From Nannocystis bainbridge (GTDB taxonomy: Bacteria; Myxococcota_A; Polyangia; Nannocystales; Nannocystaceae): DNA of 64,000 nucleotides. A program made the position numbers and the translations under genes. The notes beneath the pieces were generated by a model. That model was not told where the DNA came from. It worked only from the letters and a program-made list of their open reading frames with translations, and searched no databases. The stretch spans positions 1,051,724-1,115,723 of the forward strand of contig NZ_JAQNDL010000002.1 of assembly GCF_028368995.1 (NCBI RefSeq), read 5' to 3'. Below are positions 1 through 7,769 of this stretch, piece by piece; position 1 is the stretch's first letter; each line of letters starts with the position of its first letter.

Positions 1-1009
1 CGGAGGCGTCGATGCCGTCGACGCGCCGCAGGTTGCTGGCGGCGGTGGCGATCATCTTGAACTCGGGGGTCAGCGCGTCGCTGTAGGTGGTGAATTCGGC
101 GTCGTCGGGGACGAGCAGGCCGGGGTGATCGCCGGTCGGGCCGAGCTTGTCGGACAACGGCTGCATGTCCATCAACGCGTCGTAGAGGGTGACCGGCAGC
201 TTGCCCTCGCTGTTGGCGATGTTGGGGTGCGAGGCGAGCAGGGTCAGCTTGAGGGCGTCGCGCAGGACCTCGACCGAGATGAAGGGGCGCGTGTGGAGGT
301 CGCCCTCGTGGACCTTGTCGAGCTTGGAGTCCTTGAGCTTCTCGGTGCACTGGAAGGCGCCGAGCTCGTGGTTGCCGCAGAACAGGCTGGCGGCGAGCAC
401 GTCGTTGAAGGTGAGGCCGTTGACGGTCTTGTTGTCGTACAGCGAGAAGAGGTACTGGAAGTCCTCCATCACCGTGGTCGCCACGTTGGCGTTGCGCGGC
501 GTCATCGTCAGCAGGCGGACCATCGCGAACTGCGGCGAGGTCTGCCACTCGGGGCCGTAGGTCTGGCCGAGCGGGGTGGCGCTACAGTTGTGATTGGGGC
601 TGACGGGGAGGTCGCCGTTCTTGACCGCGTCGCTGTAGACGTCCCACTGGTCGCCGCACGAGTTCTGGATGGTCGAGAGCACGTGGTCGAGCAGCGGCGC
701 GCTGTCGAGCTCGATGAGCGTGATGTCCCTGGCCGCGACCTCGCCGAAGATCTCGAGCGCCTTGGCCTTGTCCATCTCGAGCACCACCGGCGGCGGCGGG
801 GTGTCGTCGATGCGCAGGAAGAAGCGGTCGGTCGGCAGCGGCGGGGCGGACGGCTCGCCGGTGGTCGGCGCGGTCGGGTCAGTGTCGGTGTCGGCGGCGG
901 TGCTGGTCTCGGTGGTGTCGTCGCCGTCGGTGTCACCCGGGTCGCCAGGACACGCGGCGAGCGCAGGGATGAGCAGCGAGAGCGAGAGCAGGGGGCGGGG
1001 ATGTCTCAT
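1..1009 (-). CDS. Secreted lipoprotein, C-terminus beyond the window
   Basis: The reading frame opens at an ATG at 1009 and runs off the left edge without a stop, so about 335 residues are visible. The N-terminus is a lipoprotein signal peptide (MRHPRP, a Leu/Ser-rich core, lipobox LAAC), followed by a Gly/Asp/Thr-rich linker of about 30 residues and then a globular region. I do not recognise the globular domain. It contains several Cys (for example near NSCGDQW and LFCGNHE) that could form disulfides once exported. The lipobox and linker are like those of other lipoproteins in this window, so an outer-membrane or periplasmic location is inferred. The frame was chosen because the signal peptide and codon use are coherent on this strand, while the forward frames here are not. 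Confidence 0.75.
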   Translation of the reverse strand, partial: MRHPRPLLSLSLLIPALAACPGDPGDTDGDDTTETSTAADTDTDPTAPTTGEPSAPPLPTDRFFLRIDDTPPPPVVLEMDKAKALEIFGEVAARDITLIELDSAPLLDHVLSTIQNSCGDQWDVYSDAVKNGDLPVSPNHNCSATPLGQTYGPEWQTSPQFAMVRLLTMTPRNANVATTVMEDFQYLFSLYDNKTVNGLTFNDVLAASLFCGNHELGAFQCTEKLKDSKLDKVHEGDLHTRPFISVEVLRDALKLTLLASHPNIANSEGKLPVTLYDALMDMQPLSDKLGPTGDHPGLLVPDDAEFTTYSDALTPEFKMIATAASNLRRVDGIDAS

Positions 1010-1135
1010 GGCGCAGCCGTCCGAAGCCCGCAGTATCGCAGCTTCGCCGGCCCTGCGATAGGATGACGAGCGCCCGCGGCCCGCCGCCCCCGTGGCGCGC
1101 AGGGGCAAAACGAGGGGGCGGACGGGCGGCGCCGA

Positions 1136-1690
1136 TCACTTGCTGCCGGGCGCGGGTGCGTGCGCGGGCGGTCTCGCGGTCGGCGTCGGGGCGGGGTCGA
1201 CGAGTGCGGGCGGGTGGGGGGCGAAGCGGCTCTCGAGTTCGACGCCGCGGACGCAAAAGGCGCCGGGCTGGCGCGGATCGGGGTCGCGGTCGACGACGAG
1301 GAGGTACTGGTGCTGCTGGGCGAAGCCGGCCTGCAGGACGTGATAGACGCGGTCGCTGATGTCGGGGCAGCCGCGGCCCCAGTAGAGCCGCGCGGGCTTC
1401 TCGGCGGCCTCGCCGAACTGCCGCCAGAAGCCGTAGAGGTAGCCGCTGCCGTTCTCGTAGACGACCATGTTCGACAGGCTGGTCGCCCACATGCGCGGCT
1501 TGACCTCGCCGGCGCCCTTCGGCGCGCCGATCGGCGGGGCGGACGTCGGTGCGGGCGGGGTGGCGGCGGTGAGGTTCGTCGACGCGCCGCCCGGCGCGGC
1601 CGCGGCGGCGTCGAAGCCGAGCAGCGCGAGGAGGCCGAGGATCGCCGCGGCGGCGGGGGCACGGGCGGGGCGCACGGACGTGGCGAGCAT
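1136..1690 (-). CDS. Hypothetical secreted protein
   Basis: 184 residues. I place the start at the ATG at 1690, because residues 1-33 then form a good signal peptide (MLATSVRPARAP, then a hydrophobic Ala/Leu stretch ending in DAAAAAP); an upstream start would add about 50 basic residues with no sense. After a Pro/Ala-rich segment comes a compact region of about 90 residues with aromatic and Cys residues (YWGRGCPD, FCVRGVELES), then a Pro-rich tail. The two Cys could pair outside the cytoplasm. I do not recognise the family. It is divergent from the beta-barrel gene at 1873, with about 180 bp between them that could hold both promoters. Confidence 0.6.
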   Translation of the reverse strand: MLATSVRPARAPAAAAILGLLALLGFDAAAAAPGGASTNLTAATPPAPTSAPPIGAPKGAGEVKPRMWATSLSNMVVYENGSGYLYGFWRQFGEAAEKPARLYWGRGCPDISDRVYHVLQAGFAQQHQYLLVVDRDPDPRQPGAFCVRGVELESRFAPHPPALVDPAPTPTARPPAHAPAPGSK

Positions 1691-1872
1691 GCGTGAATTG
1701 ACGCAATGCTCACGCGGCTTGTAAAGCGGGGTGCCCCGATATCGCGTCCCGGCGCCCGTGGCGGGCCGCGCCCGGAGCTTCGGATGGCGCCGGCGCGGGG
1801 TGCTCGCGGGTCGTCGGCTGCGCCGCGGCGGCGGCTTCACGGCGGCGTTGGACTTTCGGTATAGTCGCGGCG

Positions 1873-2580
1873 ATGCCCGGCTCGTCGCTGCATGGGCGCG
1901 CCTTCACGCGCGTCGCCGTGACCGTCGCCCTCTCGCTGGCTCCGGCGCTGGCGCTGGCCCAGGAGCCCGCGACGTCCGAGGCGGTCGCGGAGGGGCCCGA
2001 GACGCCCGAGGCGGCGGAGGGGCCCGAGACGGTGGCAGCGCCCGCGCAGCCGCGGCCGCCGGCGGTCGAGGTCGAGACGGCCCGGCGCGTGCGCCACAAC
2101 TGGTACGCCGGGTTCGGCGTCGGCCTCGGCGTCGGCAACCTGCGCCGCACCGAGGCCGGCCGCAACGCGGTGTCGGTGGCGCTGCTGGGCCACGTGCGGG
2201 CGGGCGGACGGATCCGCGACAACCTGCTGGTCGGTGGCCTGGTGTCGACGACGCTCGGCGGGGCCCGGCGCGGGCAGGGGTTGCTGTCGATCCTGGCCGA
2301 GGTCATCGGCTATCCGGTCCGCGGCAAGGGCCTGGTGTTGCAGGGGGCGCTGGGGCTGGGGACGTTCCTGCAGGGCGACGTGCTGCGCGACATCGAGAAC
2401 CCGACAGCGGGGATCACCCGCACCGCCGTCGGGCTCGCGTTCGGCGTGGGGCTCGGCTACGAGTTCTGGCTGGCCCGCCGCTTCAACCTCGGGCTGATGG
2501 TCCGCGGCGACGGGATGGCGGCGCCGGAGCTGGGCCTGCGCGCAGCCGGGACGTTCGGGCTGACGTTCACCTGGTACTGA
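1873..2580 (+). CDS. Outer-membrane beta-barrel-like protein
   Basis: 235 residues. A signal peptide (residues 1-30, ending ALALAQE) is followed by an acidic Glu/Pro/Ala linker with two similar EGPETPEA-like units, then about 170 residues of alternating Gly/aromatic/hydrophobic pattern (WYAGFGVGLGVGNL, VALLGHVRAGGRI) ending in the terminal aromatic FTWY. This pattern and the C-terminal aromatic are typical of small outer-membrane beta-barrels, with an eight-strand barrel being the simplest fit. No substrate can be named. The stop codon is followed at once by the 14-nt repeat array at 2581, which fills the gap to the convergent gene. Confidence 0.7.
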   Translation: MPGSSLHGRAFTRVAVTVALSLAPALALAQEPATSEAVAEGPETPEAAEGPETVAAPAQPRPPAVEVETARRVRHNWYAGFGVGLGVGNLRRTEAGRNAVSVALLGHVRAGGRIRDNLLVGGLVSTTLGGARRGQGLLSILAEVIGYPVRGKGLVLQGALGLGTFLQGDVLRDIENPTAGITRTAVGLAFGVGLGYEFWLARRFNLGLMVRGDGMAAPELGLRAAGTFGLTFTWY

Positions 2581-2692
2581 GGGCAGGTCCCGGAGGACAG
2601 GTCCGAGAGGACAGGCCCGAGAGGACAGGTCCGAAGGGACAGGCCCCGCAGGACAGGCCCCGCAGGACAGGCCCCGCAGGACAGGTCCGGAC
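2581..2692. repeat. Eight tandem 14-nt palindromic repeats filling a convergent gap
   Basis: Eight consecutive units start at 2581, 2595, 2609, 2623, 2637, 2651, 2665 and 2679, with an exact 14-nt period. The unit is close to GGACAGGYCC plus a 4-nt spacer (CGAG or CGCA types). The array begins on the first base after the stop codon of the upstream gene and ends 2 nt before the stop of the convergent YihY-family gene. Adjacent half-palindromes can pair as short hairpins with 4-nt loops on either strand. No T-tract follows, so it is not a classical intrinsic terminator. Confidence 0.9.
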
Positions 2693-2694
2693 GG

Positions 2695-4038
2695 TCAGCC
2701 GCCGCTGGCGCTGCGGCGCTCGCGGGCCTGCTCGATGAGCTGCTGGTAGGTGACGTCGCCGAGCACGCCGGCCTCGCCCTGATCGCAGCGCTCGAACAGC
2801 TCGGTGAGGCTGTCGTTGCGGGGCTGGTCGACGTCGGCGCGGAACAGGCGGAGGATGTCGAGCACGCGCAGCTGATCGAGCGGGCGCGCGGGCACGTAGC
2901 CGTTGTCGTCGCCGACCAGCCGCAGGACCACGCCGGCGGCCTCGAGGCGGGTGAGGACGTCGGACAGGCGGGTGGCCTCGACGCGGAACCGCGAGGCCAG
3001 GGCCTTCAGGACCAGCGGGGCGCCGCGGCGATCGTAGTGGTCGCAGATGGCGAGCACGATGCGGGCGGCCAGGCGCGCGGCGCTGACGCCCCCCTCGGGG
3101 TCGCGCCGCAAGCTGGGGTTGACGAAGCCGTCGCGGCGGACCACGGCGATGTGCTGGACGACGTAGGCGATCTCGGCGGCGAGCAGGACGATCAGCCACG
3201 AGAGGTAGGCCCACACGCAGAACACGGGGATCAGCGCGAGCGCGCCGTAGGTGCCCTCGTAGGTGCGGAAGGTGCCGAGGTAGAGGGCGAAGCCCCGCTT
3301 GCCGAACTCGAACAAGGTGGCGCCGACGACCCCGCCGACGACGGCGGCGCGCCAGCTGACGGCGGTGGCGGGCAGGAACCGCAGCAGGACGACGAAGGCG
3401 ATGTCGGTGCTGAGGTACGGGATGACGGAGAAGTTCTGGTCGGTGAAGCGGGCGACGATCGACTGGGTGATGCTGAAGAAGATCACCAGCGGGGCGAGCG
3501 TGGTGAGCGTGTAGAACATCGCGAACTTGGCCACGATCGAGCGCCGCAGCTTGGCGCGCCAGATCTGGTTCATCGCGTCCTCGAGGGTGATGAACAGCAG
3601 CATGGCGCCGCCGATCGAGCCGAGGAAGCCGATGACGCCGAGGTTCTCGACGGTGACCCGCGAGGCGAGGTCGTAGATCTGGTTGCTGATGATCTCGGAG
3701 CGCCCGGGGTCGGGGATCAAGGCCCGCGCGACCCGGTGGATGAAGCTGCGCCCGCTGTCGGCGCCGAGCAGGCCGAGCAGGGTGAGGACGAGGCCGGCGA
3801 ATGGGACCAGCGAGAGCAGGGTCTGCAGCGCTAGGCTCGAGGCGAGGGTGGTGCTGCGATCGACGAACAACCACCGCCGGACGGCGTAGACGGCGGCGAG
3901 CCAGACCTGGCGACCGGGGCTGGGATCGAAGGTGACGGTCCGCGGGAACAGGTACTCGCGCAGCCACGTCATCCGGTCGCGCCGCGCGGCGGGCACCGCT
4001 GCGGCGTGGACGTCGGGGTCGGGCTGCGGCTCGTCCAT
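2695..4038 (-). CDS. YihY/BrkB family inner-membrane protein
   Basis: 447 residues. The first 300 or so match the YihY/UPF0761 (formerly RNase BN-like) layout: a cytoplasmic N-terminus with WLREYLFPRTVTFDPS, then about six membrane segments, including the conserved region around FRTYEGTYGALALIPVFCVWAYLSW. Residues 310-447 form a soluble C-terminal extension that looks like a winged-helix module (ILAICDHYDRRGAPLVLKAL, then TRLEAAGVVLRL), as in the longer members of this family. The role of the family is unsettled; the old RNase BN assignment is no longer accepted. The gene stands alone, convergent with the barrel protein and separated from it by the 14-nt repeat array. Confidence 0.88.
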   Translation of the reverse strand: MDEPQPDPDVHAAAVPAARRDRMTWLREYLFPRTVTFDPSPGRQVWLAAVYAVRRWLFVDRSTTLASSLALQTLLSLVPFAGLVLTLLGLLGADSGRSFIHRVARALIPDPGRSEIISNQIYDLASRVTVENLGVIGFLGSIGGAMLLFITLEDAMNQIWRAKLRRSIVAKFAMFYTLTTLAPLVIFFSITQSIVARFTDQNFSVIPYLSTDIAFVVLLRFLPATAVSWRAAVVGGVVGATLFEFGKRGFALYLGTFRTYEGTYGALALIPVFCVWAYLSWLIVLLAAEIAYVVQHIAVVRRDGFVNPSLRRDPEGGVSAARLAARIVLAICDHYDRRGAPLVLKALASRFRVEATRLSDVLTRLEAAGVVLRLVGDDNGYVPARPLDQLRVLDILRLFRADVDQPRNDSLTELFERCDQGEAGVLGDVTYQQLIEQARERRSASGG

Positions 4039-4094
4039 GGCTCCCGGGTCAGTGTGTCCGAGGACCGAGGCGCCCGGCTAGCGGGCATCGTCGT

Positions 4095-4853
4095 TCATCC
4101 GCCCTGGGCGGCCGGCAGGCGCGGCGGGGTGGCCCGCTTGGCGGCGCGGGCGACTTTCTCGCGCAGCGGCTCGGCGAGGGCCTCGATGTCGTCGCGCAGC
4201 GCGCCCAGCTCCTCCTCGAGCTTGCGCACGCGCTTCTCGGGCAGGCCCTCGAGGTCGGGCAGCAGCTCGGCGAGCTTGCGCGCGGCGGCGGAGGCCTTGT
4301 TGAGCAGGTCGAGCTTGTCGGCGCCCTTGGGCCGCGGGTGCAGCACGGGGTCGAAGCGCTTGCGCAGCTCGGCGACCGGCTGGCCCTCGTCGAACACGGC
4401 CGAGCGCAGCTCGGTGAGGACCTCGGGGGCGTGCGGGCGCGGAGGCGCGCGGCGCGAAGGGGCAGGCTCGTCGTCGGCGGGGTCGTTGGCGGGGCCGTCG
4501 CCGATCGCGCGCGAGAAGTAGTCGATCGCCTCGACGGTCGGGATCGTGCGCGCGACGCCGTCCCACTCGAGGACCTCGGGGGCGTGCCGCTGCACGGTCG
4601 AGTAGCTGACGGTCAGCTTGTCGACGGTGGCCTTCTTGAGCGTGAGCTCCTGGGCGCAGTAGGCGTGGAAATCTTCGTAGCCCCAGCGCTCGTAGGCCCG
4701 ACCGGCGCGGACCTTGATGAGCGCCTCCGCGAGCTCGATCCACGAGCGCTTGAAGCGCTGGGTCCGCCGCACGACCTCGAGCCGCTGCGCGTCCCCGCCG
4801 GTCCGCTCGAGCAGCTCGGCGAGGTCGTCGATCTTCCTGGTTCCCTTGGACAC
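4095..4853 (-). CDS. Hypothetical protein with helical, possibly HTH, N-terminal half and coiled C-terminus
   Basis: 252 residues from the GTG at 4853 (VSKGTRKIDDLAELL). An ATG at 4916 would overlap the divergent kinase gene and add a Gly/Pro-rich leader, so I prefer the GTG. Residues 1-110 are helical, with a segment (LTLKKATVDKLTVSYSTVQ) that resembles a helix-turn-helix. A Pro/Ala/Arg-rich linker follows. The C-terminal third is a charged heptad-like coiled coil (LPEKRVRKLEEELGALRDDI) ending in a basic tail. The family is not recognised; a DNA-binding or nucleoid role is only an inference. It is divergent from the Ser/Thr kinase at 4901 with about 47 bp between start codons. Confidence 0.65.
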   Translation of the reverse strand: MSKGTRKIDDLAELLERTGGDAQRLEVVRRTQRFKRSWIELAEALIKVRAGRAYERWGYEDFHAYCAQELTLKKATVDKLTVSYSTVQRHAPEVLEWDGVARTIPTVEAIDYFSRAIGDGPANDPADDEPAPSRRAPPRPHAPEVLTELRSAVFDEGQPVAELRKRFDPVLHPRPKGADKLDLLNKASAAARKLAELLPDLEGLPEKRVRKLEEELGALRDDIEALAEPLREKVARAAKRATPPRLPAAQGG

Positions 4854-4900
4854 CGGGGCTCCTATATCACCCGGGCCGCGCCCTTTGGTACCGTGGCCGG

Positions 4901-6736
4901 GTGGCCCCGGACGCACACGCGCTGCCGACGCTGGCCCCGCAGACGCCGGCGGAGCCGCACCCGGTGGTACGGCTGACGCGGACGGCCCGGGCGGACTGGC
5001 AGCCGGCGGAGGCCGATCCCCCGCTGCAGGCCGGGGCGGTGATCGACGGTCGCTACCGGGTGGTCGCGGTGATCGGCGAGGGCGGGATGGGCCGCGTCTA
5101 CGAGACGGAGCACCTGTTCCTGCGCCGCAGGCTGGCGCTCAAGCTGGTCCGCCGCGATGCGGGCACCGGCGAGGCGGCGGCGCGGCTGCTGCAAGAGGCG
5201 GTGCTGGCCGGGAAGGTGCCGCACGCGACGGTGGTGCCGGTGTTCGACTGCGCCGCGCTGCCCGACGGCCAGGTCTACGTGGCGATGGAGCTGCTGCGCG
5301 GCGAGAGCCTCGAGGAGGCGCTGATGCGGCCGCAGCGGGCGGAGGCGGTGCTGCGCTGGCTGGCCGAGGTGGCGCGCGGGCTCGGGGCGGCCCACCGCGC
5401 GGGTATCGTCCATCGCGACGTTAAGCCGGCCAACCTGTTCCTGGCCCGCGCGAACGATGGTTCGGTGCAGCCGCGGATCCTCGACTTCGGGATCGCCAAG
5501 CTGCTGCCGGGGCTGGCGGGCGAGGCCGGGGCGGCGGTCCAGACGCAGGCCGGGGCGCTGCTGGGGACGCCGTTCTACATGGCGCCGGAGCGGATCCGCG
5601 GCGAGACGGGCGACGGCAGCGCGGACCTCTACGGGTTCGGGGTGATCCTCTACGAGGCGCTGACCGGGCAGGTGCCGTTCGTCGGCGAGGGCTTCATGGA
5701 GATCGTCGGCCGTCACCTGCGCGAGCCGCCGCTCGACCCGCGGCAAGCGGCCCCGCAGCGGCGGATCCCCGACGCGCTGGCCGAGCTGGCGCTGGCGCTG
5801 CTGCGCAAGGATCCGCAGGCGCGACCGCAGGGCGGCGAGGCGGTGGCGGCCGCGCTGCTGGCGGTGCTCGGGGACGACCGCGCGGCGGTGGAAGAGTTGT
5901 GGCTGGGGGCGGAGGCGCCGGTGTCGGTGGTGGCGGCGACGCAGGCGATCGAGGAGGGGTCGACGCAGCGGCTCGCGGGACAGGTCTTCGAGGACATGTC
6001 TGAAGGGGCATGTCTTAAAGATGGTGTCTCTGGGGACATGTCCTCGGGGGCGAGTCGCGCGAGCGAGCCGTCGTGGGCCAGCGCGACGGCGGCGACGCTG
6101 CCGCCGGGGCTGCGGGGGGCGGAGGCTTCCCGGCATGAGATGTCCCCGGGGACAGGTTCATCCCGGCGCGCGGAGATGGCCGCGGAGACAGGTTCGATGG
6201 CCGGCGTCGCGAGCGAGATGTCCTTGGAGACAGGCTCAGGCTCGCGGTTCGGGGCCGGGACGGGGCCCGACGAGCCGGCGCGATCGGACATGGCCTCGCA
6301 GCCAGGTCGAGCGGCCGGCAGCCTGCGGGCCGCGGCGCTGGTGCTGGCGTGCATGGCGGGGGGACTGGTGGCGTGGGTGTTGATGCCGCGCGAGCAGGCC
6401 GGCGAGGCGGCCGAGGTGCCGGCCCGGACGGTCCCGATTCCGCCGCTGCCGGTCGCATCGCCAGGGCGGGGCGCGACCCGGATGGAGGCCGCCCTGGAGC
6501 CCGAGGCCGGGGCGACCGATTCTTCGCCAGAGAGCCTCACGAACGGGTCTGCGGGGCCGGCGACGGAGCCCGCGGCCGCGGTTACGACGAGCGCCGGGGC
6601 CGAGCCCGAGGCGAAGGCGGCCGATCCGGCGCCGGTGAAGAAGCGACCCAGGAAACCGCCGCGCAAAGCTGGTACAACCGAGCCAGGTCCGCGCGAATCG
6701 GGGCCGAAGATCAAGACCGATGTCTACGACGAGTGA
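4901..6736 (+). CDS. Membrane-anchored Ser/Thr protein kinase (Hanks type)
   Basis: 611 residues from a GTG start. The kinase domain spans roughly residues 50-325 and looks active: glycine loop GEGGMG (59-64), beta-3 Lys81 (LALKLV), catalytic loop HRDVKPAN (171-178), DFG (195-197) and APE (228-230). Residues about 330-470 are a low-complexity linker. Within it, copies of the window-wide 14-nt repeat are read in frame, giving EMSPGTGS, EMAAETGS and EMSLETGS-type peptides. One membrane helix follows at about 474-495, then an Ala/Pro/Lys-rich tail of about 115 residues outside the cytoplasm. The last 17 nt overlap the next gene, so the two are probably translated together. No PASTA or PEGA domain is visible. 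Confidence 0.92.
   Translation: MAPDAHALPTLAPQTPAEPHPVVRLTRTARADWQPAEADPPLQAGAVIDGRYRVVAVIGEGGMGRVYETEHLFLRRRLALKLVRRDAGTGEAAARLLQEAVLAGKVPHATVVPVFDCAALPDGQVYVAMELLRGESLEEALMRPQRAEAVLRWLAEVARGLGAAHRAGIVHRDVKPANLFLARANDGSVQPRILDFGIAKLLPGLAGEAGAAVQTQAGALLGTPFYMAPERIRGETGDGSADLYGFGVILYEALTGQVPFVGEGFMEIVGRHLREPPLDPRQAAPQRRIPDALAELALALLRKDPQARPQGGEAVAAALLAVLGDDRAAVEELWLGAEAPVSVVAATQAIEEGSTQRLAGQVFEDMSEGACLKDGVSGDMSSGASRASEPSWASATAATLPPGLRGAEASRHEMSPGTGSSRRAEMAAETGSMAGVASEMSLETGSGSRFGAGTGPDEPARSDMASQPGRAAGSLRAAALVLACMAGGLVAWVLMPREQAGEAAEVPARTVPIPPLPVASPGRGATRMEAALEPEAGATDSSPESLTNGSAGPATEPAAAVTTSAGAEPEAKAADPAPVKKRPRKPPRKAGTTEPGPRESGPKIKTDVYDE
5978..6047. repeat. Five phased 14-nt repeats inside the kinase linker
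   Basis: Units begin at 5978, 5992, 6006, 6020 and 6034 in exact 14-nt phase, all read as part of the Ser/Thr kinase gene (peptide around EDMSEGACLKDG). Five units make 70 nt, so adding a whole number of units would change frame unless compensated. Further decayed pairs lie in the same linker near 6138, 6175, 6215 and 6288. Confidence 0.85.
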
Positions 6737-7394
6737 GACTCCCCGGTGCCAGCGCCCGCGTGCGGCGGGCTGGCGACGCGCGCTGGTCGGCGCTCTCGTG
6801 TTCGCGCTGGCGCGGCCGGCCGCGGCGGCTCCGGGAGCGCCCACCGAGGCGCCGGCGACGGTCGATGCTGCGCTGGCCGCCGGCGACCTGGGGACCGCGC
6901 GGGCGCTGGCCGAGCAGGCCCGGGCGGCCGACCCGAGCGCCGACAACTGGCGCCGCGAGGCCGAGGTGTGCCAGCGCGTGGCCGACTACGTGTGCGCGCG
7001 GGCGGCCTGGAAGGGTCACCTGGCGGCGCTGCCGAAGGGGGCCGATCGCGCGTCGGCGGAGGCGCAGCTGGCTGCCCTCGAGGACATGTCCCGGGGGACA
7101 GTCGAGGACGAGGCGGCGTCGACCCACCGCGCCGGGCTCGACAAGGCCCGCGCCGACAAGGACGGGGCGGTGCGCCCGAAGCCGGCGATCGCCGAGGGTC
7201 CGAAGCCGGGGCCGGTGAAGCGCGAGCGGATCGTGAAGAAGTGGTACTTCTGGGTGACGACGATCGCGATCGCGGCGGCGGCCGGGGCGATCACGGGCAT
7301 CGCCATCCAGGCGGCCCGCGACGAGCGAACCGACGATCTGGACGAGCGGGCTCGCCTGCGGTTCCAGCCGGAAGGCCTCGGGCTGCGGTTCTGA
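6720..7394 (+). CDS. Membrane protein with TPR-like N-terminal region, coupled to the kinase
   Basis: 224 residues. The start overlaps the kinase by 17 nt, which suggests translational coupling. Residues 1-37 form a signal or anchor segment (basic, then ALVGALVFALARPAAA). Residues 45-110 look like one or two TPR-type helical hairpins (LAAGDLGTARALAEQARAAD). A 14-nt repeat pair (7082-7105) encodes EDMSRGT in the middle. A basic segment (KRERIVKKW) precedes a second hydrophobic helix (about residues 178-198, TTIAIAAAAGAITGIAI). In myxobacteria such kinase-adjacent membrane proteins are common but mostly uncharacterised; partnership with the kinase is inferred from the overlap alone. Confidence 0.75.
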   Translation: MSTTSETPRCQRPRAAGWRRALVGALVFALARPAAAAPGAPTEAPATVDAALAAGDLGTARALAEQARAADPSADNWRREAEVCQRVADYVCARAAWKGHLAALPKGADRASAEAQLAALEDMSRGTVEDEAASTHRAGLDKARADKDGAVRPKPAIAEGPKPGPVKRERIVKKWYFWVTTIAIAAAAGAITGIAIQAARDERTDDLDERARLRFQPEGLGLRF

Positions 7395-7412
7395 GGACGA
7401 AAGCCCCGGATG

Positions 7413-7614
7413 CCTGGCGCAGAGACGTCGGGCTGGTGGCGAGCCCGAGAGCTTGGCGTCGAAGCCGCGAGGGCCGGCCGCCGGATGTCCCAAGGGACAG
7501 GTGATGCGCGGGACCTGGCGCAGAGACGTCGGGCTGGTGGCGAGCCCGAGAGTTTTGCGTCGAAGCCGCGAGGGCCGGCCGTCGGATGTCCCAAGGGACA
7601 GGTGATGCGCGGGA
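7413..7614. repeat. Two 101-bp tandem direct repeats carrying 14-nt palindromes
   Basis: Copy 1 is 7413-7513 and copy 2 is 7514-7614, nearly identical (for example GAGCTTGGCG versus GAGTTTTGCG). Each ends with a hairpin-forming motif GATGTCCCAAGGGACAGGTG of the 14-nt repeat family. The 375-nt stretch 7395-7769 between two convergent genes holds this duplication and no gene I can support; short open frames here repeat with the DNA and have no family features. Confidence 0.85.
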
Positions 7615-7769
7615 CCTGCCGGGACGCTGCCGAGGTTGTGGCTGTCTTTAGAGACAGGCGAGCCACCACGGTCGTTCGTGGTCCGACAGGGGGCGCGAGG
7701 GACAGCCCGCGGCTGGGGTGATCTTGGGCGCCGCGTGTGATCGAACCGACGCGGCGCGGTTTCGTGCCG

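Noticed and set aside
125..1066. Forward 313-codon open frame near the left edge
   Set aside because: It is antisense to a lipoprotein gene with a clear signal peptide and lipobox and has no features of its own.
2581..2692. 14-nt array as a CRISPR array
   Set aside because: Unit is 14 nt with no unique spacers of 25-40 nt, and no cas gene is in the window.
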